Shown here piece after piece: positions 44,368 to 58,900 of a stretch of DNA of 64,000 nt. This DNA is from Stictocephala bisonia (lineage: Eukaryota > Arthropoda > Insecta > Hemiptera > Membracidae). The position numbers were made by a program, and so were the translations under genes. A model generated the notes under the pieces. The model was given only the letters and a program-made list of their open reading frames with translations. It had not been told where the DNA came from and did no database searches. The stretch spans positions 1,996,111 to 2,060,110 of the forward strand of contig JAQJVL010000047.1 in assembly GCA_035578905.1 (NCBI GenBank), read 5' to 3'. Position 1 is the first letter of the stretch. Each line of letters opens with the position of its first letter.

Positions 44368-46129
44368 AAGTGGATTATGTTATGTATCATATATGAACGT
44401 TCGTGGTGAATCTGAGTGTATTTGTTATGTCTATATATCCCTCAATTTACCTGTAAAATGTTTTTTTAACAATTTGCATTTTTTATTACATTCTTGAATT
44501 ATTACATTATATAAGTTTGTATTTCCGTAAATTACATATATATATTTTAATCTTCTCAAATTTAAATAATATATAATAAACGAATTGTAAAGTGTCTGAC
44601 TGACAACAAACTGTTTAATTGACTGGAACTCTGATTCCATACACTGGCTTTAACCCATATGAGTGTATTCTCAATTGTATATATTTGTATTGCAATCTTT
44701 GTAAAAAAAGATGTGAGAAATAAATAAATAATTTGTATTTAACTTTCAAGACAGCTCCGTTCCTCGTACAGTTTGACATTGCAAAGTAAATATTATCATT
44801 TCAAATAAATGTTCTTACGAAACTCCTAAATTAATTCCTCAAAAATCTAATAATTCATTTTGCTAGACTCCTAGCAGACACGATTCTTTTTGTTAAACAG
44901 GATATGTTATGACATTATGAATTGTACAAACCCTATGGTTCGAAAACGTTCTCTTGGTTAAATAAGGTTCTAACAGTGAAAAAACGTCATCGCAATTTTA
45001 TCATTGAACAATAACAATTTGATCGTAAGCTATTTTATTTGGTAATCGTGTGAAGTTCATTAACATAGATAAATCAATTAGTATTTGTACAAAACGATTA
45101 CTCGACTCGTGTGGCATTGCCTTAATCCGACAATCAAAATTTACCATAAATGCTGATGCCGAATCAGTCAGATCAATTAGGACCTGATCTGACTGTGGCA
45201 ATCCATTAGGACTTTGCTTCAGATATGAGATTCATTGTTTAATGCAATTTATTTGTTAGTATTATTTAATTAAATAATTTTATAAATTCTTACTTCATTT
45301 CAAATTTAATATTTTATTCGTTAGAAAGAACTTCATAATTCTGACTATAATAAATTATAAAACTACTTGTTTTAATCAAAAAATATGTTCTTATGTCCAA
45401 GTAAGTACATTTGTGATAATTCAAAAAAAAAGTAATGTTCATTATTTTAATATTTAATCCACAAATATAACAATAAATAGTTTGTTCCGCTTGAATCAAA
45501 GTATTCATACTTAAATTTTTATTGAAAATGCATTAAGATTGTACAAGCAACAACTTATTTAAAAAACTATAAATACATTTTGAAAATATCTCTAAATTAT
45601 ACTAGATGTTATAGTAGTTTTTTGTAAAATAGTGTAGTCATTTAATAGAAATGTGACAACCCTCATTGAAAAATACGTGCTATCACCTAAGCTTTTAGGT
45701 TCACGTAAAAATGTTCTTTATTTTACTTTTGTCATATTTACAAAAGATAATGCATTACGAATTTTGTGTGGAAAATCCGAAATAAGCGTAAACCTGTACG
45801 AGGAACTAGTCATCGTAGTGACTTTTTGTAAACTAATTCAACATTATCCATATACCTAAAATATAAGATACAACCATTCAAATTTACGTTGTTTTTCCTT
45901 TGAGGGGTTGGCTCTCCCTAGACTACTTGCATAGTGACATAATGGGCATGTTTCTTTTACATATGTTATTTAAGGGTTAATTTATAACCCTTAATAATAA
46001 TTGTAAAAATGATAGTTATTAATAAAAGATCATACCAATAAAATGTTATCGTATAAAATACACCAATAAAATATATATAATTTAGTAAACATAATTAGGA
46101 CATTTGAAAAGTTTTTAAATATTTGAAAA
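44368..46129. other. AT-rich non-coding stretch
   Basis: A minus frame at 45001-45240 (about 79 codons between stops) has a more coding-like composition, but shows no recognised domain and no convincing splice sites. Otherwise nothing. Confidence 0.4.
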
Positions 46130-47119
46130 TACAGAGCGTTTCAGAATTCTCTACCAAACTTTTTAGGTTTTGATTCAGGGATAGGAGTGAATCCAAATAT
46201 CAATTATTCGAAAGTCTTTAGCTACTCATAGAGTCACCATTTTGTTTTTGTTTTTTTTTCAAACATTATTTTTTTTCTCAAAAATTCTATTACGTCAAAT
46301 TTTTATTTTGGTATAAACCTTATTAAGTATTAGTTCAACTTACGAAAACAATTAAAAATGTTCTATAGTAGTAATTAAAAATGGTGGCAATCCAAAATTT
46401 TGAAATAAGAACAAGTTTTTAAATAATTGTCGTACAACACTATACTAAAATATTGCTTAGATAATTTGGAGGCAAATCTAACGATATCCTTTTTATTTAC
46501 ATCGAATAAAAAATAAACAAGGTATGACACTTTTTGTGGTGCGTGGTAGATGGTAGATTTGTCAATGTATTCAGCCAATAGACCTACAATCACCTAACCC
46601 CTAATAAAGATTTTATAAGTTTATTATTTAGTTAAATTAGTTTAAATTTATTCAATATTTATTAGCTTAGGATTTATCATTATTTTGTTGATACAAATCA
46701 GGTTTTAAACAATCTGTTGTATTTTCATTGCTGAATGTAACGAAATCATAGGAAAAATTTAAGGGAAACAAATAAGGTCATTTTAACTAATATTCTTATT
46801 TTTAAACAGAAAACAAAGTTGAACAATTTAGCTTAGTAAAATTGTTATACGACTATCATTTTAAAAGTTGTTCTTATTTCAAAATATTAGTTGGCCGCCA
46901 TTTTGGATTCCTATTGTAGAACATTTTGATTTTTTTTTGTAAGTCGGCTTTACAATAAATAAGGTGTATACCAAATTAAAAAATTTTACGTTTTATGGAT
47001 TTGAGAAAAAATAATTAAAAAAACAAAAGTCCTCTGTGAATAACCGAGGATATTTAGATTTGCCCTTAGCCAAGAATCAATACCTCAAAATTTGGTAGAG
47101 GATTCTGAAACACCCTGTA
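46130..47119. mobile_element. Foldback DNA element with arms of about 300 bp
   Basis: The left end TACAGAGCGTTTCAGAATTC and the reverse complement of the right end (TACAGGGTGTTTCAGAATCC) match, and both continue into CTCTACCAAA. Similarity persists inwards through ATTTTGAAATAAGAACAA and GTCGTA-AACA, so the arms span about 46130-46447 and 46836-47119 with many substitutions and indels. The outermost TA on each side could be a TA target duplication, as in Tc1/mariner. The middle (46448-46835) has no transposase. A transcript would make a long imperfect hairpin. Confidence 0.88.
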
Positions 47120-47743
47120 TATATATAGACTTACACCAACGAGTCTAAGTGAAATTAATATTTAATTTACGTTAGTTTTTCACATATGATTTCTCAACAT
47201 TTATAAACCTTCTTATAAACAAAATAATGAACACTCTAAGAGGAAGCGAAATGACAACAAACTGGAAACATTTGGGAAGATTGGGGATAGTAAAAGTCCT
47301 CTCTCCAGACAGTCAGTAGGTCTTTAAGAAGAACAAATCCTTAAAGCTTATTTGTCTTAGCTAGGTTCTGAAGGAAATATGTGTGAGACATTATTTCTAC
47401 ATAAGAATTCTAAATTAAATTATAAAGTAAATTAGTAAAAATTACTGTTTCTTATTTAAATTATTTTTGTACAGTTTACCATAGTAACTTTTTATAAAAT
47501 ATATATTCATGTCGTATAATTATTATTTTATTATTTTGTGAATTGGTCTGCTCACATAATACGTGGAATAAACTGACTTACAATAGCCACATTCCTCATT
47601 ACAGATACCTCTCTATCCTTAATTAATATTTATAATCTTAATGCTGACATTATTTGACAATAATGATCTGGATTTACACCGTAACTAACAAACCCCATCA
47701 CCTCAAACTTCCGTAACCTCCTTAAGGTACCCACCAATAATAA
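47120..47743. other. Non-coding spacer left of the 31-bp satellite
   Basis: Nothing recognised. CCACCAATAATAATAATACT at 47731-47750 leads directly into the array. Confidence 0.5.
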
Positions 47744-50700
47744 TAATACTAAGTAATCACCCTTTCGCACACAGTAATACTAAGTAATCACCCTTCCGCA
47801 CACAGTAATACTAAGTAATCACCCTTTCGCACACAGTAATACTATGTAATCACCCTTTCGCACACAGTAATACTAAGTAATCACCCTTTCGCACACAGTA
47901 ATACTAAGTAATCACCCTTTCGCATACAGTAATACTAAGTAATCACCCTTTCGCACACAGTAATACTAAGTAATCACCCTTTCGCACACAGTAATACTAA
48001 GTAATCACCCTTTCGCAGACAGTAATACTAAGTAATCACCCTTTCGCAGACAGTAATACTAAGTAATCACCCTTTCGCATACGGTAATACTAAGTAAAAT
48101 CACCCTTTCGCAGACAGTAATACTAAGTAATCACCCTTTCGCATACAGTAATACTAAGTAATCACCCTTTCGCACACAGTAATACTAAGTAATCACCCTT
48201 TCGCACACAGTAATACTAAGTAATCACCCTTTCGCACACAGTAATACTAAGTAAATCACCCTTTCGCACACAGTAATACTAAGTAAAATCACCCTTTCGC
48301 ACACAGTAATACTAAGTAATCACCCTTTCGCACACAGTAATACTAAGTAAAATCACCCTTTCGCACACAGTAATACTAAGTAATCACCCTTTCGCACACA
48401 GTAATACTAAGTAAATCACCCTTTCGCACACAGTAATACTAAGTAAAATCACCCTTTCGCACACAGTAATACTAAGTAAATCACCCTTTCGCACACAGTA
48501 ATACTAAGTAAAATCACCCTTTCGCACACAGTAATACTAAGTAAAATCACCCTTTCGCACACAGTAATACTAAGTAAAATCACCCTTTCGCACACAGTAT
48601 TACTAAGTAATCACCCTTTCGCACACAGTAATACTAAGTAATCACCCTTTCGCACACAGTAATACTAAGTAATCACCCTTCCGCACACATTAATACTAAG
48701 TAATCACCCTTTCGCACACAGTAATACTAAGTAAAATCACCCTTTCGCACACAGTAATACTAAGTAAAATCACCCTTTCGCACACAGTAATACTAAGTAA
48801 AATCACCCTTTCGCACACATTAATACTAAGTAATCACCCTTCCGCACACAGTAATACTAAGTAATCACCCTTTCGCACACAGTAATACTAAGTAAAATCA
48901 CCCTTTCGCACACAGTAATACTAAGTAAAATCACCCTTTCGCACACAGTAATACTAAGTAATCACCCTTCCGCACACAGTAATACTAAGTAATCACCCTT
49001 TCGCACACAGTAATACTAAGTAAAATCACCCTTTCGCACACAGTAATACTAAGTAATCACCCTTTCGCACACAGTACTACTAAGTAATCACCCTTTCGCA
49101 CACAGTAATACTAAGTAATCACCCTTTCGCACACAGTAATACTAAGTAATCACCCTTCCGCACACAGTAATACTAAGTAATCACCCTTTCGCACACAGTA
49201 ATACTAAGTAATCACCCTTTCGCACACAGTAATACTAAGTAAAATCACCCTTTCGCACACAGTAATACTAAGTAATCACCCTTTCGCACACAGTAATACT
49301 AAGTAAAATCACCCTTTCGCACACAGTAATACTAAGTAATCACCCTTCCACACACAGTAATACTAAGTAATCACCCTTTCGCACACAGTAATACTAAGTA
49401 AAATCACCCTTTCGCACACAGTAATACTAAGTAATCACCCTTTCGCACACAGTAATACTAAGTAAAATCACCCTTTCGCACACAGTAATACTAAGTAATC
49501 ACCCTTCCGCACACAGTAATACTAAGTAATCACCCTTTCGCACACAGTAATACTAAGTAATCACCCTTTCGCACACAGTAATACTAAGTAATCACCCTTT
49601 CGCACACAGTAATACTAAGTAAAATCACCCTTTCGCACACAGTAATACTAAGTAAAATCACCCTTTCGCTCACAGTAATACTAAGTAAAATCACCCTTTC
49701 GCACACAGTAATACTAAGTAATCACCCTTTCGCACACAGTAATACTAAGTAAAATCACCCTTTCGCTCACAGTAATACTAAGTAAAATCACCCTTTCGCA
49801 CACAGTAATACTAAGTAATCACCCTTTCGCACACAGTAATACTAAGTAAAATCACCCTCTCGCACACAGTAATACTAAGTAATCACCCTTTCGCATACGG
49901 TAATACTAAGTAATCACCCTTTCGCATACAGTAATACTAAGTAATCACCCTTCCGCACACAGTAATACTAAGTAATCACCCTTTCGCACACAGTAATACT
50001 AAGTAAAATCACCCTTTCGCACACAGTAATACTAAGTAATCACCCTTTCGCACACAGTAATACTAAGTAAAATCACCCTTTCGCACACAGTAATACTAAG
50101 TAAAATCACCCTTTCGCACACAGTAATACTAAGTAATCACCCTTTCGCACACAGTAATACTAAGTAAAATCACCCTTTCGCACACAGTAATACTAAGTAA
50201 TCACCCTTTCGCACACAGTAATACTAAGTAAAATCACCCTTTCGCACACAGTAATACTAAGTAAAATCACCCTTTCGCACACAGTAATACTAAGTAAAAT
50301 CACCCTTTCGCACACAGTAATACTAAGTAAAATCACCCTTTCGCACACAGTAATACTAAGTAATCACCCTTTCGCACACAGTAATACTAAGTAAAATCAC
50401 CCTTTCGCACACAGTAATACTAAGTAATATCACCCTTTCGCACACAGTAATACTAAGTAAAATCACCCTTTCGCACACAGTTATACTAAGTAATCACCCT
50501 TCCGCACACAGTAATACTAAGTAATCACCCTTTCGCACACAGTAATACTAAGTAAAATCACCCTTCCGCACACAGTAATACTAAGTAATCACCCTTTCGC
50601 ACACAGTAATACTAAGTAAAATCACCCTTTCGCACACAGTAATACTAAGTAATCACCCTTCCGCACACAGTAATACTAAGTAATCACCCTTCCGCACACA

Positions 50701-52172
50701 GTAATACTAAGTAATCACCCTTTCGCACACAGTAATACTAAGTAATATCACCCTTTCGCACACAGTAATACTAAGTAAAATCACCCTTTCGCACACAGTA
50801 ATACTAAGTAATCACCCTTCCGCACACAGTAATACTAAGTAATCACCCTTTCGCACACAGTAATACTAAGTAAAATCACCCTTTCGCACACAGTAATACT
50901 AAGTAATCACCCTTTCGCACACAGTACTACTAAGTAATCACCCTTTCGCACACAGTAATACTAAGTAATCACCCTTTCGCACACAGTAATACTAAGTAAT
51001 CACCCTTCCGCACACAGTAATACTAAGTAATCACCCTTTCGCACACAGTAATACTAAGTAATCACCCTTTCGCACACAGTAATACTAAGTAAAATCACCT
51101 TTTCGCACACAGTTATACTAAGTAATCACCCTTTCGCACACAGTAATACTAAGTAAAATCACCCTTTCGCACACAGTAATACTAAGTAATCACCCTTCCG
51201 CACACAGTAATACTAAGTAATCACCCTTTCGCACACAGTAATACTAAGTAAAATCACCCTTTCGCACACAGTAATACTAAGTAATCACCCTTTCGCACAC
51301 AGTAATACTAAGTAAAATCACCCTTTCGCACACAGTAATACTAAGTAATCACCCTTCCGCACACAGTAATACTAAGTAATCACCCTTTCGCACACAGTAA
51401 TACTAAGTAATCACCCTTTCGCACACAGTAATACTAAGTAATCACCCTTTCGCACACAGTAATACTAAGTAAAATCACCCTTTCGCACACAGTAATACTA
51501 AGTAAAATCACCCTTTCGCTCACAGTAATACTAAGTAAAATCACCCTTTCGCACACAGTAATACTAAGTAATCACCCTTTCGCACACAGTAATACTAAGT
51601 AAAATCACCCTTTCGCTCACAGTAATACTAAGTAAAATCACCCTTTCGCACACAGTAATACTAAGTAATCACCCTTTCGCACACAGTAATACTAAGTAAA
51701 ATCACCCTTTCGCACACAGTAATACTAAGTAATCACCCTTTCGCATACGGTAATACTAAGTAATCACCCTTTCGCATACAGTAATACTAAGTAATCACCC
51801 TTTCGCAGACAGTAATACTAAGTAATCACCCTTTCGCATACAGTAATACTAAGTAAAATCACCCTTTCGCACACAGTAATACTAAGTAATCACCCTTTCG
51901 CAGGCAGTAATACTAAGTAATCACCCTTTCGCATACAGTAATACTAAGTAATCACCCTTTCGCACACAGTAATACTAAGTAATCACCCTTTCGCAGACAG
52001 TTATACTAAGTAATCAGCCTTTCACATACAATAATACTAAGTAACCACCCTTTCGCACACAGTAATACTAAGTAATCACTCTTTCACAGACAGTAATACT
52101 AATTAATCACCCTTTCGCAGACAGTAATACTAATTAATCACCCTTTCGCGAACAGTAATACTAATTAATTCA
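47744..52172. repeat. 31/33-bp satellite, 4.4 kb, about 140 units
   Basis: The basic unit is TAATACTAAGTAATCACCCT plus TTCGCACACAG (31 bp). A common variant has TAAAATCACCC (33 bp) and a rarer one TAAATCACCC (32 bp). Minor variants are TTCCGCAC, GCATACAG, GCAGACAG, GCTCACAG and GTACTAC. The first units are uniformly 31 bp. The 31- and 33-bp forms mix in the centre. The right edge (52010-52172) is diverged, with CTAATTAATCACC. No long frame is maintained. Confidence 0.97.
48800..51790. repeat. Kilobase-scale duplication within the 31/33-bp satellite (1850-bp offset)
   Basis: Rare variants recur with the same spacing of 1850 bp: CAGTACTACTAAG at about 49072 and 50922, TTCGCTCACAG at about 49665 and 51515 (and a second pair about 95 bp later), and GCATACGGTAATAC at about 49894 and 51744. 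The matching blocks are about 48800-49940 and 50650-51790. A few private differences exist, such as AATATC against AAAATC near 50745 and TTCCACAC near 49347. Confidence 0.88.
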
Positions 52173-55100
52173 CAGGATAAGATTTTGTAGGTGGACTTTC
52201 GTTGATAAGTGTATAGGGAATGATTTTTATGAGAACAGTCAATTTAATGTGCACATGTATTGTAAAGTATTATAAAGGGCATTGTAACTGTAAATCACAC
52301 CAATATGTGGCTCTTTCAGTAATTTAATATTGCAATGTTCATCAACATAGTTTAATCAATATAATATTCATGATATTTAAAGACTCTGGTCAACATTCAC
52401 ATATCGTTACAGTAAAAGTTAACTCCTTTGATAAAGGTTATGTACTGTTTCAACACTACAAAGATCTAAAATCCTTACGTGTAATCAAATAGTTACCTTA
52501 CATTTTATTCATCCACACAATTGAAAAACAATATATAATTCCTATGCGATTCAGATTTTTTTTATTAGGTCACTTACAAAGCAATTAAAATATGTTTCTA
52601 AGTAGCTTAATAAAGTTGAAGCAGTAGTTGAAACATGTTTAGTAAGGTTTCCTTAGCACAACTTTGGAAGGACTTCGTACTAAATACAGAGTATAGATCT
52701 GTTCATCCTTAAATAACACACTCATGAATAGATCATATCTTGTAGTTATTACAGTTGGATAGAAAAAGCTTTAATTTGATCAACTTTTTTTATAATTTAC
52801 TCAATTTTATTAACTAACTAATTGAAAAAAGCAGTATGCACTTTTAACCATAACATATATTCTAATAGGGCTTATAGAATTATTATAAGTAAAAACTTGG
52901 CCCTTCTACTCTGGGAAACAGTTATCACTACCTACCAACAATTATTTTATAATACAATTACGCTAAAAAAATCAGGTAGTTTATGTTCAGTTTGTTTAGC
53001 CTTGTTGCTCACTAATTAAGCAAATTCATCAGCAAATCGTGTGTAAACACGTTCTCTTTCCATCATACAAAATACGGAAAAATTTAAAGTATTGTTCACT
53101 GAAGTAAATTATATACTTATTTGCTGAAATGTAATTAATTTTACTGTTGTATACATGTAACACCGTCATAATATTGTAGTAAATTTAAATGTCATTATGA
53201 ATATTTGTAATTTTTTTTAACACCTTCTGTATATTCTTGGTTACTAATTATAGTATGTTAATTTCAGTGCGCACGCTGTTTTACATATTTATTCTTAGTT
53301 AATGTGATTTGATAAAGAGGGGACCAAGACTAATGGTGTTTGTTTATATTATAAGACCTCTTGAGTCTATTATGGTTAAGTCTAGGCAACATCTACGACT
53401 AATCCCGGCACTCAAGTTTAATCCAGCCAACAGAAGATAATAATCCTTGACCGGATATCCAGTGACACAGCTGTCTAGACAACAGTTTGTTTGGACAGTA
53501 ATTAAATAAAAACAGTGTTTTTCAATAATTACATTGATAAAACACTCAATTTTCATGTTGTTAAAATTCTCGGGTTTTATTTACAAGTATTTAATCCAAT
53601 TTATCCCGGTTTACTATATGTTTATCATACAAAATAAATATATTATATAAAATACGAATGGATAATCAACTGTAAGGAACATCATTACAAAACATATAAA
53701 TTAATTATGTGAAATTACAGGTTAGTTTTTGACTACAATGTAATTACTTTAAACGTATTACATGTGATAGTAGTATAGTCAAACTTATTTGTTATTCTAT
53801 TTACCTAATTAAGTTGGTAGATATCATTATGAAATAAATTGAATATTTAAAACCCTGAAAAAAATAATGAACATTTTTAGCCGTTACTGAAAATAGAAAA
53901 GATAAATTATTGTCACTATTTAAATGTTATTACTCAATATTGTACTTAACAAGAACACCAATAATTCCACTTTGTTAATAGTGAGAGCAAACCATAGAGT
54001 ATATTATTGTAATTTTGAAGAAAGAGTTGTTTGGTTCATTTCTTTGCCATATTCTGTGAGAATTACAGTTCTACCCGACTATAAACAGATCTTTATCAAA
54101 CCATGACATATTAAATAGTGACCTTTACATACCAATAAAGATTATTTTTACATGGAAGTTTCTTTGACTTTATGAAATCACAATATTATTTAGTATAGAA
54201 ACTCCAAGTTTAGTATTCTCTGAGTTAATACCCATATAGTAACTGAGTAAGGTTTATGTATAGCTTTATGCTTGTTTTTAACATTAAGAAAGAATTAAAA
54301 TTATTAAAATTAGATTTAAGTTGAATAATAACACCACTTAAATTAAAGTGTTGGTCTATTCTTAAATACCCTTCTTCTCTAAATACAAATCGATACTTAT
54401 TTGCATAAAAAGAAAGCAGTATTTGTATTCCATTAATGGTTTGTACGTGTGGGAGTTGGAATAGAACGAATTAGTAAATTGAATCAGTAATTTCTTTTGC
54501 ACATATTTACCATGGTAAAAGTTTGGATCTAAATTGATTGACTTTAATTGCTAAAGTATAAAGAATATATTATTAATTTAATATTAATTAATTTACGAAT
54601 AATTAAAAATACATCCCAGATATATAAGGTAAATGGAAGAGAAGAGTTTACAGTTCAAACTCCGTCTAGTAAACGATTTCATTTTCATTTACACCTACTC
54701 ACAATTTAAACCTTTGGGATAATGCGATGTCTTATTAAAATGTGTTTGGTTAAATAAAGTGGGTTTCTCTATAACTTGTTGAGTTTCATGTCTAGAGGCT
54801 CCAATATCTTCTACAAAGAAACATCCTTTGTGAAAATTGAAGTGTCATTCTTGTGTGGGACCTCCAAGAATCGTCCTCGTTGAAGTTTGTGTTCCATGTA
54901 CACCTTACTACCTCGTCATTTAAAAAGTATTAACGAGGTATGACGAGCACTCCTACTATTGGTGTTTAGTTTCATAATAGTTTCTATAACCTCCATTTCT
55001 GCTTGTAAATATTTGTTCTGTAGTCTAGTTAAAATACTTATTTTAGTAAGTTATAACACTGTTTATGGTAATTGTTCTTGTATAGGAATAAGAAATACAG

Positions 55101-55293
55101 ACCGTAGTTTATTTAAATTTTATCGATTTGTAGAGTTTTTTATCAACATCACTCCATTTATTTGTTTATTAAAATATATTTGTAGAGATGTTAAAGCCGG
55201 GAATATATCAGTTTCCCACTTTTATTTAATAACTGAAATAGTAATTTATCAATATGCACAAGTTACTTTTTATTAATAATATGAGGGTAAGGA
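52173..55293. other. AT-rich non-coding stretch
   Basis: No gene, array or transposon remnant was recognised. Open frames at 52822, 53924 and 54959 are of chance type, with no motif. Confidence 0.45.
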
Positions 55294-55915
<622 letters not shown>

Positions 55916-58900
55916 AACTTGTAAAGTATTTTAGTACGTATTTTCTTGCCCAGACAATCTTAAAGTGATACTTGGAACTCTCGCGGTATGAGTAGACACG
56001 TAATACTACAGAAACGTTTGTTGATAGAGTAAATATTGTACAAAGATATTCCTTTTCCTCAATACCAGAATTTGGATAAGAAACGTTAAACCAATATTCA
56101 CACCCCTCAGCATATTGGAGGTTGGCTCAATATAAAGTATAAATAAGTACGATTTATCCAAGTGGTATAATTTATATTCAATTATTAGTGTTAAATAAGA
56201 TACACTTTAAAATGTGTTATGCATAATGTGGAGTGATTCTATGTGAAGTATTGTTTGTGTAAAATCAATTATCTATAAAATGTTTTTTTATATCTATATA
56301 TCATACCATCATGAAAGATAAAATACCACAATACGTAACAGAATCTTCCTTCGCTTATATACTTTTTAAACCCCTTATTTAAAAAATTAAAACAACCCAA
56401 TATCACTTTTTTATTCATAAATACATGATTAAAACTTTATTAAAGTATGAATAACTGCTGCTTTACCTGTTTCTCCAGGAAATGAGTGTGTTTACATATT
56501 GCGTTTGGCTATTACTTTTTATTTCATTTTACATTTAATATGCCTTAATATATATTTTACTATAAAAACTGGCATCTTAGATTGCTTGATAGTAAAATTA
56601 ATTATTTTTTCTTAAGAATCAATATATTGGAATAAATAATATTAATAAAGTAGACTTATGAACATGGCCACATATTTAAGAATCACTAGAATTATTATAG
56701 ATACTAATGATAACAAATTTACACATTAACCAATTTTATCTGTTGTAGGTCAGAGATGCTAAAAACAAAATCAATAGTACAAAATTGTCTCATTGCAATT
56801 TTATTTCCTTTTTTAAATAAATAGTAGACCTATTATCCAAACAATAAAGAAAATAATACGCTTCGTATTGTTTTGGTTGTTAAATTACACAATTGGTTGA
56901 CCATTATTATTAGCTACTGCCAAATAATCAAGTGTTATATCATAGACACACAGTACTAGTTCAAGTGGAGCGGTTACTCTGCAACTATTATTCACGTCAC
57001 TCTTGGTCTACACAGCCTCAAGTCACCGCAAATTCAGCTCTACTCAAGTATGCTCTTTGGTTCCCTGAGTTATTTACTTTCACTAAATTAATATTTCTGT
57101 ATACATAGAAGACAAGCTACAAGCATTTAACTAAAATAACCCTTTTTTGTCCCGTTATTATATTATCATATTGGTATCTTAGTATGTGATTGCATGAACA
57201 AATCTTAAAAAACACCTTTTGTATTATTACTTCTTACGTGAAATTAGTAATTTTTATAACAACTTACACATTTGGAACTACCTAAATAAATAGAATCAGA
57301 AATAAGGTGGTTTTAGGAATTTCAAATGCCCTTGGAACTAAAATGGTGGTCTTTGTTGTTAGGCCTATTGTTGTTCAATAGTGTTCAACGTTGTACCACA
57401 CATATTCTTGAGATCGTTCTCAATGTATAAAACATTATTCCTCCACTTTTAGGTAATGAAAAATATAAAAGGATTTGATCTCTTTCATATGCTGCCGTTT
57501 TAATAAGTTCATTTTTAAGTGCCAAACCTGTCTTCTTCAATTGAACAGCTAAATTTTCAGAAAATATAAACATTTCACTAAAGAATATGTTAGTTAATGT
57601 TTTTAGAGGTTTATAAGAAATATAAAATACTCTGAAAAGATCTCAAATGTTGAGATTGGTTTTAGAAAAAATGTTCTTTATTTTAGACAGTCTTTTTAGT
57701 AATCAGTGGAAGAATCTTCAATTTAAGTCAGTGTCTTCTAAATAACGGTCTAAGTTTCCTCTTCCGGCGATTAATTTATTCATTTAAACTTTGGTCACAG
57801 CTGGTATTCATCCTTTGAACAATCAAAGTACAGGTTGCATATCTAATTTCAAGAAAACATATCTTTAATCAAAAGAAAATCTTGAAATTATAATGTATTT
57901 AAGTTATTAGTTTTATATTAACACGTCAAGCCAGTAATGAGCTCACGCTTTTATCTTCATCACGCGGCTATTTATATAAAAAATGTCAACATATACTGTA
58001 TATAACTTTACATACGTTAGTGTTTGACATCCCGTAGTGTCATTTATAAAACAATACATTCATAAGTATGTATTTTGACATACTATGCTGAGCATAATTG
58101 TTCTTGAAATCATCACCCATAAAAACGATTTTTAATGAATTGTTTCATTTAATTTGTTTGAATATTTTCATCTCTAATTCACTAATATTTAACTTATGCC
58201 ATAAACGTTAAGTGATCGGATAGTACTATCTTGGTAATAGTTACTTAGTTTTAAACATACAATTCAAATGCTTGGCTATACCATGCTTAAAACTCCAGTA
58301 AATGAACACATTTGTGACTTTGACCTTGATAATTATGCACAATCATGTTAAAGCTTTTATAGTAGTCTATCATATTTAATAATTCTTGTTTTATTTTGTA
58401 CGCCTTATAAGACAAAACCGTGAATAAAAATGAGATTTTGTTTATAACTTCGTCTATGAAGAAAATATGTATTTCTAAATGTATGCTGAAATATCAAAAC
58501 AATTCAATTTAGAACATCAAATTAATAATTACAAAACTATAATGGTGTTGTTACATCAATTCTAGTCTTTTAAATAGCATGGTAAAAAAAATAGTCTCTT
58601 TTAATAGGTTTTGCTAATATAATGGCCTTAACATGGATATTATAATGTAACATTGATATTAAAATTGATTGATTCAGTGAATGTTTCATTGTAAATAAAT
58701 ATCACTTACTTGTAAAAAATGTATGGGTAAATATCATAGAAATATCAGTAATATAACTTGTGAAGTAATATTTGTTGAAGATAAAATTTTATATGCATAC
58801 TAGAGGAATATTGGGCACAGTAGAGAACAGCGTGTTTTAAAAACATTTAGTAACAATAAATTTACAATTGTTGAACATTTATTCAAAAGGAGGAAATTGT

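Noticed and set aside
45001..45240. Possible exon (minus)
   Set aside because: Coding-like composition over about 79 codons, but no ATG at the start, no family resemblance and no clear splice signals.
47744..52172. CRISPR-like regular array
   Set aside because: The 31-33-bp units abut each other and there are no spacers.
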